From Luteibacter sp. UNC138MFCol5.1 (GTDB lineage Bacteria; Pseudomonadota; Gammaproteobacteria; Xanthomonadales; Rhodanobacteraceae): 64,000 nucleotides of DNA. The stretch spans positions 186,001 to 250,000 of the forward strand of contig NZ_FODZ01000005.1 of NCBI RefSeq assembly GCF_900110505.1, given 5' to 3'. Positions 1-8,691 of this stretch are shown here, piece by piece (position 1 is the stretch's first letter; each line of letters starts with the position of its first letter). The notes beneath the pieces are model-generated. The model saw only the letters and a list, made by a program, of their open reading frames with translations, did not search any database and had not been told where the DNA came from. The position numbers were made by a program, and so were the translations under genes.

Positions 1-1386
1 CGTGTGGAAAGGCACGGGCTCCGCCGTCTCGGGATCGCTGCGCCAGCGCCCGCGGACGCTGCTCCGCCAGAACCTTGCGAACAGCAGGATGGCGGCCATG
101 CTGAGGCCGGCGATGAGGCCCATCCACATGCCCCGCGCACCCAGGTCGTGGACGAACGCGAGGTACCAGCCGATCGGCATGCCGACGCCCCAATAGGCGA
201 ACAGGGTGATGCCCATGGGCACCCGCGTGTCCTTCAGCCCGCGAAGGGCCCCGTTCGACGCCACCTGGATGCCGTCGGAGAACTGGAAGAAGCCCGCGAG
301 GAGCAGCAGCTGCGATGCCGTGGCGATCACCGCGGCGTCGCTCGTGTAGAGCCGGGCGATGGCCGCCGGGAACAGCAGCATGACGCCCGACGACACGCAC
401 TGCGTGACCAGGACCAGGGCGATGCCGGACAGGCCGGCGTAGCGGACGCCCGCCACGTCGCGGCGGCCGGCCGCGTTGCCGACGCGGACCGTGATGGCCA
501 TCGACAGGCCCAGCGGAATCATGAAGGCGACCGACGCCACGTTCAGCGCCACGTGGTGGCTCGCCGTGACGGTCTCGCCGAGCCGGCCGATCAGCAACGC
601 GACGGCCACGAACAGCCCCGCCTCCATCAGGAGCGTCACGGCCATGGGCAGACCGATGTGCAGGAGCTGGCCGATCTGGCGGCGATCGGGCGCGGCCATG
701 CGCGAACGCAGGTTGAGGTCGCGGTAATTGCGGTGCTTCAGGACGTACGTGGCGAAGCCGATCATCTCCAGCCAGAGCACGAGCGCCGTGGCGATGCCGC
801 TGCCGCGCGCGCCCATGACCGGGAAGCCCAGCTTGCCGTACATCAGCACGTAGCCCAGCGGCGCCAGCACCAGCAGTCCGCCGAAGCTGAAGTACATCGA
901 GGGTCGTGGCATCGACAGGCCGTCGGAGAGGCCGCGCAGCGCGAAATACGTCGTCAGCGCCGGGGCCGCGAACGCGATCGCGTGGAGGAAGGCGGTCACG
1001 TCGGCGCGCATCGATTCGACGACGCCGAACAGGGCCATCAGCGGCGAAGCGTGCCAGACGCCGATGCCGAGCAGGATGCCCAGGCCCCAGGCGATGTAGA
1101 GGGCCTGGTGGAACACCGGCCCGACCTCGCCACGACGACCCGCGCCGTCCAGCTGCGCGACCGTGGGCGGCACCGCCATCATCGTGCCGATGCCGGTCAC
1201 GATGGCGAGCACCCAGATGTTCGCGCCCGTGACCACGGCGGCCTGCGTGTGCGCACCCTGGTGGCCGGCGAGCACGGCGTCGACCACGTTGGTGCCGATG
1301 GCGGAGAGCTGGGCGACGATCATCGGCAGGGCCAGCCGTACGGTGGCGCCGATCTCACGCCGCGCGCGGGCGCGGTCGAGGGACAT
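1..1386 (-). CDS. MATE family multidrug/Na+ antiporter (3'-truncated by window edge)
   Basis: Inner-membrane multidrug exporter of the MATE (NorM-like) family, which expels cationic drugs in exchange for Na+ or H+. Reading down from an ATG at 1386 (MSLDRARARREIGATVRLAL) the frame stays open for 462 codons to the first base of the window, so the C-terminus lies outside. The protein has about twelve hydrophobic segments, the family-typical start of helix 1 (LPMIVAQLSAIGTNVVDAVL) and a second similar half (LLHIGLPMAVTLLMEAGLFV). It is transcribed away from the DUF3667 gene, with 88 bases between the two starts. Family assignment is firm; the substrate cannot be read from sequence. The long plus-strand ORF over this region is a GC-bias shadow rich in Arg, His and Asp. 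Confidence 0.93.
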   Translation of the reverse strand, partial: MSLDRARARREIGATVRLALPMIVAQLSAIGTNVVDAVLAGHQGAHTQAAVVTGANIWVLAIVTGIGTMMAVPPTVAQLDGAGRRGEVGPVFHQALYIAWGLGILLGIGVWHASPLMALFGVVESMRADVTAFLHAIAFAAPALTTYFALRGLSDGLSMPRPSMYFSFGGLLVLAPLGYVLMYGKLGFPVMGARGSGIATALVLWLEMIGFATYVLKHRNYRDLNLRSRMAAPDRRQIGQLLHIGLPMAVTLLMEAGLFVAVALLIGRLGETVTASHHVALNVASVAFMIPLGLSMAITVRVGNAAGRRDVAGVRYAGLSGIALVLVTQCVSSGVMLLFPAAIARLYTSDAAVIATASQLLLLAGFFQFSDGIQVASNGALRGLKDTRVPMGITLFAYWGVGMPIGWYLAFVHDLGARGMWMGLIAGLSMAAILLFARFWRSSVRGRWRSDPETAEPVPFHT

Positions 1387-1474
1387 GGGAAGGATGACCA
1401 ATGGGGCCCGCCATTGTAGCGGCTGCCGTGCCATCATCCGAACCCGAGAGGGGTCAATCGGGGACAACCAGGGG

Positions 1475-2632
1475 ATGAACGAGCTCACGCCTTCGCCGGC
1501 TCTGCTCTGCGCGAACTGCGGCACGGCCCTGCAGGGCGAGTTCTGCCACGCATGCGGGCAGTCGATCCACAGTGTGCTCCGGCCTGTCTCGCACATGCTG
1601 GAAGACGCCGGGGACCTGTTCCTGCACATGGACGAGCGCATCGTCCATACGCTGCCGCCGCTGTACACGAAACCCGGGTTCCTCACCCTGGAGTACTTCT
1701 CGGGGCGGCGCATCCGCTATGTCGCGCCGTTCCGCCTGATGTTCGTGTTCTGCCTGCTCGCGTTCTTCTTCGTGCACCTCGCCTTCAGCGATGTCCGTTT
1801 CGGGGACGACGACGAGGCCGCCCCGCCGGACAGCGTCGGCGCGATCCACGCCGCGAAGACGCCGGAGGACGTGCGCCGTCTTTACGACGCGCAGATCGGC
1901 GAGCTGGACGCCGCCATCGCGAACCCCGACCTCCCCGCGGCGGCGAAGAAAGGCCTCGAACTCGGGCAGGACGTCGTCCGCGACGCCGCCAACCGCCGTC
2001 TCGCCGAGCTCAAGGCGGACCCGATTCCGGCACCCGTCGGACACGCCGCCCCGGCAAGGGCTGGCGACGAACGCAAATGGACCCACGAACCGACCGTCGT
2101 CGACATCGCCTGGCTACCCGACGTAGTGACCCGGCGGATCGCCGTGGGCATCGGTCATTTCAAGGCCAACATCGCCCGGCTCGGAGAGGGCGGCGAGGCG
2201 AAGGCCGAAGCCCTGAAGCGCATGGGCGAGGGGTTCTTCTCGGTGCTGCCGCAGACCATGCTGGTGATGATCCCGGTCTTCGCGCTGATCCTGAAGCTCT
2301 TCTACGCCTTCCGGCGCCGGCTCTACATGGAGCACATCATCGTGGCGCTGCACAGCCACGCGTTCCTGTTCCTCTCGCTGCTCCTCCTGATGGTGCTCGG
2401 CTTCGCCAAGGACGCGATCCGGCCGCATGCATGGCCCGCGGCCAGCCTCATCGGGCTGGTCCAGGGGATCATGTGGGTGTGGATGCCGGTGTATCTCCTG
2501 ATCATGCAGAAACGGGTCTACCGTCAGGCATGGCCTATGACCATCCTTAAGTATTGGTTGATAGGCAGCGTCTATTTCTGGCTGCTCCTCTTCGCGGTGA
2601 CGGTGGCCTTCTTCATCGGTGCGTCGCACTAG
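1475..2632 (+). CDS. DUF3667-type membrane protein with N-terminal zinc ribbon
   Basis: A 385-residue protein of unknown function. The start is the ATG at 1475 (MNELTPSPALLCANCGTALQ). The N-terminus carries a four-cysteine zinc-ribbon pattern (CANCG about residue 12, CHACGQ about residue 27), as in DUF3667 proteins. A hydrophobic segment follows near residues 85-100 (PFRLMFVFCLLAFFFVHLAF), then a long soluble, probably periplasmic loop, then four hydrophobic segments in the last 120 residues. A membrane protein with a cytoplasmic zinc ribbon is the only safe description. It is divergent from the MATE gene and followed by a 372-base gene-free region. The longer in-frame ORF upstream overlaps the MATE gene and is not needed. 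Confidence 0.85.
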   Translation: MNELTPSPALLCANCGTALQGEFCHACGQSIHSVLRPVSHMLEDAGDLFLHMDERIVHTLPPLYTKPGFLTLEYFSGRRIRYVAPFRLMFVFCLLAFFFVHLAFSDVRFGDDDEAAPPDSVGAIHAAKTPEDVRRLYDAQIGELDAAIANPDLPAAAKKGLELGQDVVRDAANRRLAELKADPIPAPVGHAAPARAGDERKWTHEPTVVDIAWLPDVVTRRIAVGIGHFKANIARLGEGGEAKAEALKRMGEGFFSVLPQTMLVMIPVFALILKLFYAFRRRLYMEHIIVALHSHAFLFLSLLLLMVLGFAKDAIRPHAWPAASLIGLVQGIMWVWMPVYLLIMQKRVYRQAWPMTILKYWLIGSVYFWLLLFAVTVAFFIGASH

Positions 2633-2754
2633 GATTTATTCCTACCGGCCGGACGGTTGTGCACAGGGCCGGCGCACCCTTCGCGTTTGTCAAGATCGGA
2701 TGGACGTTTGATGAACGCTGGGCGGCACCGAAAGTCCAAGCGATTGATTTAGAA

Positions 2755-2790
2755 GTACATTTCAGCTTGGTTAAAATGTACCCAAGCTGA
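2755..2790. repeat. Two interleaved inverted repeats (order A-B-A'-B')
   Basis: Arm A GTACATTT (2755-2762) pairs with AAATGTAC (2774-2781). Arm B TCAGCTTGG (2762-2770) pairs with CCAAGCTGA (2782-2790). The order makes the two hairpins mutually exclusive, or as DNA gives overlapping binding sites. Linkers of 0-3 bases make a simple RNA pseudoknot sterically unlikely. Function unknown. Confidence 0.75.
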
Positions 2791-2835
2791 CCCGAACGGC
2801 CCAACCATGCGGTCTGGAAGGGTCCCATCCGAGGC

Positions 2836-2870
2836 TCATCCACAGAGTTATCCACAGAGGTTGTGGATAA
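2836..2870. promoter_or_regulatory. Cluster of three DnaA boxes
   Basis: TCATCCACA (2836-2844, one mismatch to the TTATCCACA consensus), TTATCCACA (2848-2856, exact) and TGTGGATAA (2862-2870, exact on the minus strand) fall within 35 bases. The first two form a 12-base direct repeat ending in CCACAGAG. Three boxes at this spacing are unlikely by chance in GC-rich DNA. Binding and effect on priA are inference; there is no dnaA, dnaN or AT-rich unwinding element nearby to support a replication origin. Confidence 0.7.
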
Positions 2871-2950
2871 CACGGAAAGCGTCCCGGGGGCGGGCACTTA
2901 GCTTTCATTCCTCTTTCGGGGGATGCCATTGAGAGGCAAACCCATGTGCC

Positions 2951-2971
2951 GCTGGTCAATCATTGACCAGC
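2951..2971. repeat. 21-base palindrome upstream of priA
   Basis: GCTGGTCAAT and ATTGACCAGC (10-base perfect arms) flank a single C. It sits 34-54 bases before the priA start, so it could be an operator overlapping the promoter or a hairpin in the leader. No U-tract follows, so it is not a terminator. Confidence 0.7.
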
Positions 2972-3004
2972 GAAATCGGCATATGCCATTAAACTAGGCC
3001 TCGC

Positions 3005-5176
3005 ATGCTCACCCTCCGCGTCGCCCTTCCCGTACCCCTCCCCACGCTCTTCGACTACCTGCCCCCGGCGGTCGGCGAAGCGCGCGCGGGGTCGCGCGTG
3101 CGGGTTCCGTTCGGCAAGGGGGAGATGGTCGGCGTCGTGGTCGATCCAGCGGCCGAGGCGGCGGTCGGATCGAAGCGCCTGAAACAGGCCATCGAGGTCC
3201 TGGACCCCTATCCGCTGCTGGACGCAGAGCTGCTCGCCACGCTCGCCTGGGCCGCCGACTACTGGGCGGGCGCCCCGGGCGAGGCGGTGGCCAACGCGTT
3301 GCCCCGCGCGCTGCGCGAGCCGCGTGCGCTGCCGCCCACGGGCATCGAGGTGTGGGCACTCACGCAGCAGGGCCGCGCTGCCCTGGCGGCGGGCAGCCGG
3401 AAGGGCGGCTCGGCCGCCTTGCTGGCGGCGCTCCAGGACGGGCCACGCGCCGCCGACGATCTCGGCGTCGCCCTGCCCGACTGGCGCGCGGCCGCGCGCC
3501 GGCTGCTGGAAGCCGGTCTCGTCGAAAAACGGGAGGTCGAGGACGCGCCGCCGCCCGGCGGTGCCGCCCCGGGTCCGGCGCTGAGCGACGAGCAGACGGC
3601 GGCCGTGGCGGCCATCGGCGAGGTCTTCGACGGCTTCCAGCCCTGGCTGCTGGATGGCGTGACCGGCAGCGGCAAGACCGAGGTGTACCTCGCGCTGATC
3701 GAGCGGGCCCTGGCGGAGGGCAGGCAAACCCTGCTGCTGGTGCCCGAGATCGGCCTCGCCCCGCAGACCGTGCGTCGCCTGCGCGACCGTCTGGGCGTCG
3801 CGGTCGAGGTGCTGCATTCCAATCTCGCCGAGGGCGAGCGCGCCCGCGCGTGGCTGCGCGCGCGCAACGGCAGCGCCCGCGTCGTGCTCGGCACGCGGTC
3901 GGCGGTGTTCACGCCCTTGCCCCACGCGGGTCTCATCATCGTCGACGAGGAACACGACCCTTCCTACAAGCAACAGGAAGGCTTCCGTTACCACGCCCGC
4001 GATCTCGCGGTGGTCCGGGCCAGGTCGCTCGGCGTGCCCGTCGTGCTCGGCTCCGCGACGCCGTCGCTCGAGACGCTGGGCAACGTCGAGGCGGGCCGCT
4101 ACCGGCGTGTGGTGCTGAAGGCGCGCCCCGGTGCGTCGCAGCCCACGCGCGTGCAGATCGTGGACATGCGCGCCCAACGCCTCGACCACGGCCTCTCGCC
4201 CACGCTGGTGCACGCCGTGGCCGCCTGCATCGAACGGGGCGAGCAGGCGCTGGTCTTCCGCAACCGGCGCGGCTACGCGCCGGTGCTGCTCTGCCACGAC
4301 TGCGGATGGCACGCCGACTGCCCGCGCTGCGAACGTCCCATGACGCTGCACGCCGGCCGCCGACGGCTGGTCTGCCACCACTGCGACAACACGATGCACG
4401 TGCCGGCGGCCTGCCCGGCCTGCGGCTCGGCCAACCTCAGTCCGCAGGGACAGGGCACCGAGCGGCTCGAAGAGGCCCTGACGGAACGTTTCCCCGGTGT
4501 CGCCGTCGTCCGCATCGACCGCGAGACGACACGGCGCCGCGACGCCTTCGGCGAGATTCTCGACGGCCTGCGCGAGGACAAGCCGGCGATCCTGGTCGGG
4601 ACTCAGATGCTCGCCAAGGGCCATGACCTGCCCAACCTGACCCTCGTGGCCATCGTCGGCGTGGATGAGGGCCTGCACAGCGTCGACTTCCGCGCCGGCG
4701 AACGCCTGGCCCAGCTCGTCGTCCAGGTCGCTGGACGCGCGGGGCGCTCGGCCAAGCCGGGCAGCGTGCTGCTGCAGACGCATCACCCCGACCACCCGAT
4801 GCTGCACGCCCTGCTCCGTGGCGGTTATCCCGCGGTGGCCGCCGGCCTGCTCGAAGAGCGCCGGCTGCTCGAACTGCCGCCGTACGCCCATCAGGTGCTG
4901 CTGCGCGCCGACGCGCTGGGCCGGGCGGAGGTGGACGCGTTCCTGGCCGAAGCCCATGTCGCCATCGGCGCCCCGGGACCGCTGCGGATCGCCGGGCCCA
5001 TGCCCGCGCCCATGCCCCTGCGCGCGGGTCGGCATCGCGGCCAGCTGCTCGTGGAGGCCGGCACGCGCGCGCAGCTCCACGGCTTCCTGCGGACGTGGCA
5101 GCAGGCGTTGGCCAGCCTGCCCTCGGCGCGGAAGGTCCGCTGGTCGCTCGACGTGGATCCGATCGATCTCTACTGA
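3005..5176 (+). CDS. priA: Primosomal replication-restart helicase PriA
   Basis: PriA recognises abandoned forks and D-loops and reloads the replicative helicase. The 723-residue product matches the family length. An N-terminal 3'-OH-binding region (residues 1-100) precedes the helicase core, with Walker A TGSGKTE near 220 and the DEEH box (IIVDEEHDPSYKQQ) near 315. The paired zinc-binding insertion (CHDCGWHADCPRC, CHHCDNT, CPACG) spans about 430-475, followed by the second RecA-like lobe (ILVGTQMLAKGHD). The ATG at 3005 starts the conserved N-terminus. The gene stands alone behind the DnaA-box and palindrome region and is followed 130 bases on by tal. Identification is secure. Confidence 0.97.
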   Translation: MLTLRVALPVPLPTLFDYLPPAVGEARAGSRVRVPFGKGEMVGVVVDPAAEAAVGSKRLKQAIEVLDPYPLLDAELLATLAWAADYWAGAPGEAVANALPRALREPRALPPTGIEVWALTQQGRAALAAGSRKGGSAALLAALQDGPRAADDLGVALPDWRAAARRLLEAGLVEKREVEDAPPPGGAAPGPALSDEQTAAVAAIGEVFDGFQPWLLDGVTGSGKTEVYLALIERALAEGRQTLLLVPEIGLAPQTVRRLRDRLGVAVEVLHSNLAEGERARAWLRARNGSARVVLGTRSAVFTPLPHAGLIIVDEEHDPSYKQQEGFRYHARDLAVVRARSLGVPVVLGSATPSLETLGNVEAGRYRRVVLKARPGASQPTRVQIVDMRAQRLDHGLSPTLVHAVAACIERGEQALVFRNRRGYAPVLLCHDCGWHADCPRCERPMTLHAGRRRLVCHHCDNTMHVPAACPACGSANLSPQGQGTERLEEALTERFPGVAVVRIDRETTRRRDAFGEILDGLREDKPAILVGTQMLAKGHDLPNLTLVAIVGVDEGLHSVDFRAGERLAQLVVQVAGRAGRSAKPGSVLLQTHHPDHPMLHALLRGGYPAVAAGLLEERRLLELPPYAHQVLLRADALGRAEVDAFLAEAHVAIGAPGPLRIAGPMPAPMPLRAGRHRGQLLVEAGTRAQLHGFLRTWQQALASLPSARKVRWSLDVDPIDLY

Positions 5177-5306
5177 GCGGCGCGGTTGATTCCCGGGCGC
5201 CGTGCTCTCACGTTGTCATGATCGGCCGACCGATACCTTCGGATGCCTGTATCTGGCCCGCGATCGGCGCGACAATAGCCCCCTTATCAGGTAACGGAAC
5301 AAGAAC

Positions 5307-6284
5307 GTGACCAGCCAACTCGAACAGCTCAAAGAGATCACCACCGTCGTGGCCGACACCGGCGACTTCTCCGCCATGAAGAAGTACCAGCCGCAGGACG
5401 CGACGACCAATCCGTCGCTGCTGCTCAAGGCCGCCGGCATCGCCGAGTACGCGCATCTCGTCGACGAGGCTGTGGCATGGGCCGCCGAACAGAGCGACAG
5501 CCGCGAGCAGCAGCTGATCGACGCCGGCGACCGCCTCGCCGTCCTGTTCGGCCGCGAGATCCTGAAGATCGTGCCGGGCTACGTTTCGACCGAGGTCGAC
5601 GCCCGCCTGTCGTTCGACACCGAGGCGTCCATCGCCAAGGCCAAGCGCCTGCTCGGCCTGTACAAGGACGTCGGTGTCGATCCGAAGCGCATCCTGATCA
5701 AGCTCGCGTCCACGTGGGAAGGCATCAAGGCCGCCGAGACGCTGCAGAAGGACGGCATCAACTGCAACATGACGCTGCTCTTCAGCTTCGAGCAGGCGGT
5801 GGCGTGCGCCGAGGCCGGCGCGTTCCTGATCTCGCCGTTCGTCGGCCGCATCTTCGACTGGTATGTCGCCAACACCGACAAGAAGACCTACGCGCCGGCG
5901 GAAGACCCGGGCGTGAAGTCGGTGCGTCGCATCTACGACTACTACAAGATGCACGGCTACAAGACGATCGTGATGGGCGCGAGCTTCCGCAACATCGGCC
6001 AGATCCAGGCCCTCGCCGGGTGCGATCGCCTGACGATCGCGCCGGAACTGCTCGAGCAGCTGAGCGAGACCAACGACAAGCTCGACGTCGCGCTGAAGGA
6101 CACCGGGAAGAAGGAAGAGCCGCCGAAGGACAAGCTCACCGAAGCCAAGTTCCGCTGGGGCCACAACGAAGACGCCATGGCCACCGACAAGCTGGCCGAA
6201 GGCATCCGCAAGTTCGCCGTCGACCAGCGCAAGCTCGAAGCGCTGCTGGGCGAGAAGCTGAGCGCGGCGAAGGCCAGCGCGTAA
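5307..6284 (+). CDS. tal: Transaldolase
   Basis: Cytoplasmic pentose-phosphate enzyme that moves a dihydroxyacetone unit between sedoheptulose 7-phosphate and glyceraldehyde 3-phosphate. The 325-residue TalB-type product has the Schiff-base lysine at position 132 ([13 protein letters not shown]) and family motifs [12 protein letters not shown] and [14 protein letters not shown]. The start is a GTG at 5307, preceded by a good ribosome-binding site (AGGTAACGGA at 5290-5299). Nothing upstream in frame looks coding. A hairpin terminator lies 26 bases past the stop. Confidence 0.97.
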   Translation: MTSQLEQLKEITTVVADTGDFSAMKKYQPQDATTNPSLLLKAAGIAEYAHLVDEAVAWAAEQSDSREQQLIDAGDRLAVLFGREILKIVPGYVSTEVDARLSFDTEASIAKAKRLLGLYKDVGVDPKRILIKLASTWEGIKAAETLQKDGINCNMTLLFSFEQAVACAEAGAFLISPFVGRIFDWYVANTDKKTYAPAEDPGVKSVRRIYDYYKMHGYKTIVMGASFRNIGQIQALAGCDRLTIAPELLEQLSETNDKLDVALKDTGKKEEPPKDKLTEAKFRWGHNEDAMATDKLAEGIRKFAVDQRKLEALLGEKLSAAKASA

Positions 6285-6308
6285 GCGCTTCGCCATCGCT
6301 CGACGAGG

Positions 6309-6332
6309 AAGGGGCCGAAAGGCCCCTTCTTC
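6309..6332. terminator. Terminator between tal and the convergent aldehyde dehydrogenase gene
   Basis: GGGGCC-GAAA-GGCCCC (6311-6326) is followed by TTCTTC on the plus strand and preceded by purines, so it may serve both convergent genes. Intrinsic terminator for tal. Confidence 0.8.
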
Positions 6333-6340
6333 GTGCCTGC

Positions 6341-7738
6341 CTACCGCCGGAGCTTGAACGCCAGCAACCGCTGGATCGTCTTGCCGTACGGCGGCCTCAG
6401 CATCGCGGTGACGTCGAGGCGCGACTGTCGGTAGACCGGGCGCGCGTGGCTGAACGTGCGGAAGCCATCGACACCGTGATACGCACCCATGCCCGACGGC
6501 CCCACGCCGCCGAACGGAAGATCGTCCATCGTCAGATGCATGATCGTGTCGTTGACGGTGACGCCACCCGCGACGATGTCGCCTAGCACGCGTGCCTGCT
6601 CCCGTGCGTCGTCGCCGAAGTAGTAGAGGCTCAGTGGGCGCGGGCGCGCGTTGACGTATGCCACGGCCTCGTCGATGCCGTCGTAGGGCAGCACCGGAAG
6701 GATCGGGCCGAATATCTCGTCGCGCATCACGTCCATCGTGTCGTTCGCACCCAGCACCGCGACGGGCGCCATGCGTCCGTCCGACGGTTCCGGCACGTCG
6801 TCGTGCAACGGCAGCACCTTGGCGCCCTTCGCGCGTGCGTCGTCGAGGTAACCGCGCAAGCGCGCACGGTGACGGTCGTTGACGATCGCCGTGTAATCGG
6901 GATTGCCGGACACTCGCGGGAACATCGCGCGCGTCGCATCCCGGCAGGCATCGACGAACGCGTCCACGCGATCGCTCGGCAGCAGCGCGTAATCCGGTGC
7001 CACGCACACCTGGCCCGCGTTGAGCGTCTTGCCGAACATGAGCCGCTTCGCCGCGAGCGTGAGGTCGGCGTCGCGCCCGACGATGGCCGGCGACTTGCCA
7101 CCCAGTTCGAGGGTGACGGGCACGAGGTTCGCCGCCGCGGCGCGCATGACGTGCCTGGCGACCGATGTCGCGCCGGTGAACAGGAGATGGTCGAAAGGAA
7201 GCGCCGAGAACGCGGCGCCGACCTCGGCGTCGCCAGTGACCACCGCGAGCTCGGTCTCGTCGAACGCGGTGGCGATCATGCGCTGCATCAGCGCGGACGA
7301 GCGTGGTGTGAACTCCGATGGCTTGATCATCGCGCGGTTGCCCGCCGCGAGCACGCCGGCGAGCGGCGCGAACGTCAGGTTGAACGGGAAGTTCCACGGG
7401 GACATGATGCCGACCACACCCTTGGGCTGGTAGTCGATCCAGGCGCGGGCTCCGAGCAGTGCCAGCGCGGCCGGCGACACCTTGCGCGGCTCGCGGCGCA
7501 TCCACCTCCGCACGTGGCGTTTCGCATGCTTGAGCGGTTCGATCGACGCCGCGACATCGGTGACGAGCGAGCCCTGCACGGAGCGGTGCCCGAAGTCGTC
7601 CCTCAGCGCGTCGGCGATGTCGTCCGCGTGATCGACGAGCAGTCCGATGGCGCGGTCGAGGCGATCGATCCGCACCTGTGCGGACGGCGACCCGTCGGCG
7701 AGCTGGGCGAGCTTCTGGCGGTCGAGGAGGGTGCGCAT
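6341..7738 (-). CDS. Aldehyde dehydrogenase, coniferyl-aldehyde dehydrogenase type
   Basis: NAD(P)-dependent oxidation of aldehydes to acids. The 465-residue protein begins at the ATG at 7738 (MRTLLDRQKLAQLADGSP). Motifs visible are the cofactor-binding PWNFPFNLTFAPL, the general-base glutamate in LELGGKSPAIV, and the catalytic cysteine in NAGQVCVAPDY. The short length and the C-terminal DDLPFGGVGPSGMGAYHG motif match the class 3/CalB-like branch, which acts on coniferyl and long-chain aldehydes. It ends at the shared terminator with tal. The thioredoxin-fold gene upstream ends 22 bases before its start, so co-transcription is possible. Exact substrate unknown. Confidence 0.92.
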   Translation of the reverse strand: MRTLLDRQKLAQLADGSPSAQVRIDRLDRAIGLLVDHADDIADALRDDFGHRSVQGSLVTDVAASIEPLKHAKRHVRRWMRREPRKVSPAALALLGARAWIDYQPKGVVGIMSPWNFPFNLTFAPLAGVLAAGNRAMIKPSEFTPRSSALMQRMIATAFDETELAVVTGDAEVGAAFSALPFDHLLFTGATSVARHVMRAAAANLVPVTLELGGKSPAIVGRDADLTLAAKRLMFGKTLNAGQVCVAPDYALLPSDRVDAFVDACRDATRAMFPRVSGNPDYTAIVNDRHRARLRGYLDDARAKGAKVLPLHDDVPEPSDGRMAPVAVLGANDTMDVMRDEIFGPILPVLPYDGIDEAVAYVNARPRPLSLYYFGDDAREQARVLGDIVAGGVTVNDTIMHLTMDDLPFGGVGPSGMGAYHGVDGFRTFSHARPVYRQSRLDVTAMLRPPYGKTIQRLLAFKLRR

Positions 7739-7760
7739 GCGCGCACGATAGCCGAAATGG

Positions 7761-8672
7761 CTATTCGACGGACAAGGCGCCCAGGGTCTGCAGGTGCCGC
7801 CGCAACACGGCGATGTCGGCGTCCGACCGCCAGCCGGTGTGCGTCGCGACGACTCTACCACCGCGCAGGAAGTAGAACGTCGGGGTGTCCCAGGAGCCGA
7901 TGAACGGCCACTGGCTCTCCTTATATGCGTAGACCATCGGCATGCGCGGGTGCGTCGCGTTCCAGTCCCGAACGCTCTCGATATGCAGATTCCCTTCGAC
8001 CGGCATCAGCCAGCGGCCGTGCCGTGACATCACATCCCGCAGACCGGGGTCGGCCTCGATGGATGCCATCGCATGCCGGGAGAAACTGCACAGCGGCGAC
8101 GACACCACGACGACCTCGATGTCCCGAGCGCCTACCACGGCCGGCACTAGCGACGTTCCATCCGCATCGAGGACGAGCGCGCCACGCGCACTCATGGCAC
8201 GCGCCACCTGCTCGTCAAGGGACGGAATCCGCGGACGTCGACTTGTCTTATGGTCGTTTTCGTAACGGCGAGCATCTTCCAGACGTCGCGCGGCGACAAG
8301 AAATTCAATGTATCGCATGCGATCTTCATCGCGCGTCGCTCCGCGTCGATCCAGATCGCCGAGTATCCGCGTCATGTCGTCGGCGATGTCGACCTCCGGA
8401 TCATAGAACGCGATCATCGCCAGCACTCGAAGAAGCAGCCGGACGTCATCGGTCGCCAGCGATTCGACTTCCAGGCCGATCGACGGCGAAACCATCCGCC
8501 GATAGCGTTGCTCCATCCGGCGAGCACGCTCCTTCGAAGGGACGCCATATGAGTTCCGCCCGATGTCAAGGAGCTCCGCCACGTCCCGGCTCCCGAGCAC
8601 GCCGTTTCCAGCCGGGCAGATCACGGGCAGCGCGAGAAGAATGCTCAGGATGGTCGGACGGATGCATCGCAT
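7761..8672 (-). CDS. Exported thioredoxin-fold protein with a monothiol CxxS site
   Basis: A 303-residue protein with a signal peptide (MRCIRPTILSILLALPVICP). The C-terminal 120 residues look like a thioredoxin fold: beta strand DIEVVVVSSPLC, active-site C195-S-F-S198 in the CxxC position, and a cis-proline motif at T263-P264 (SWDTPTFYFLRGGRVVATHT). Residues 30-165 are helical and charged, with no family I recognise. The missing second cysteine argues for a glutaredoxin-like or isomerase role rather than simple dithiol reduction. The start at 8672 was chosen because it creates the signal peptide; in-frame extensions overlap the upstream gene. It follows the four-cysteine exported protein by 19 bases and is probably in its operon. 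GC content is lower than in neighbours, which suggests transfer. Confidence 0.7.
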   Translation of the reverse strand: MRCIRPTILSILLALPVICPAGNGVLGSRDVAELLDIGRNSYGVPSKERARRMEQRYRRMVSPSIGLEVESLATDDVRLLLRVLAMIAFYDPEVDIADDMTRILGDLDRRGATRDEDRMRYIEFLVAARRLEDARRYENDHKTSRRPRIPSLDEQVARAMSARGALVLDADGTSLVPAVVGARDIEVVVVSSPLCSFSRHAMASIEADPGLRDVMSRHGRWLMPVEGNLHIESVRDWNATHPRMPMVYAYKESQWPFIGSWDTPTFYFLRGGRVVATHTGWRSDADIAVLRRHLQTLGALSVE

Positions 8673-8691
8673 CCGTCGACCAGGCTTGGTT

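Larger units (their letters stand above)
2633..3004. other. Gene-free region before priA, with DnaA boxes and palindromes
   Basis: This 372-base stretch contains no credible gene and is visibly less GC-rich than its flanks. It holds, in order: two interleaved inverted repeats (2755-2790), three DnaA-box sequences (2836-2870), a 21-base palindrome (2951-2971) and a 10-base palindrome GGCATATGCC (2978-2987) ending just ahead of the priA start. The promoter of priA must lie here, but no unambiguous -35/-10 pair stands out. Confidence 0.7.

Noticed and set aside
4-1419. Long plus-strand ORF opposite the MATE gene, and similar long ORFs opposite priA, the RND permease, rho, the ankyrin gene and the Snf2 gene
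   Set aside because: All are rich in Arg, His, Asp, Gly and Ala with no domain, and lie exactly antisense to well-recognised proteins; they are GC-bias shadows.
2751-2790. dif recombination site
   Set aside because: The half-sites do not match XerC/XerD arms, and the repeats are interleaved rather than flanking a central hexanucleotide.
2836-2870. Chromosomal replication origin
   Set aside because: Three DnaA boxes alone are too few; no dnaA, dnaN, gyrB or rpmH neighbourhood and no clear AT-rich unwinding element, so only a DnaA-box cluster is reported.
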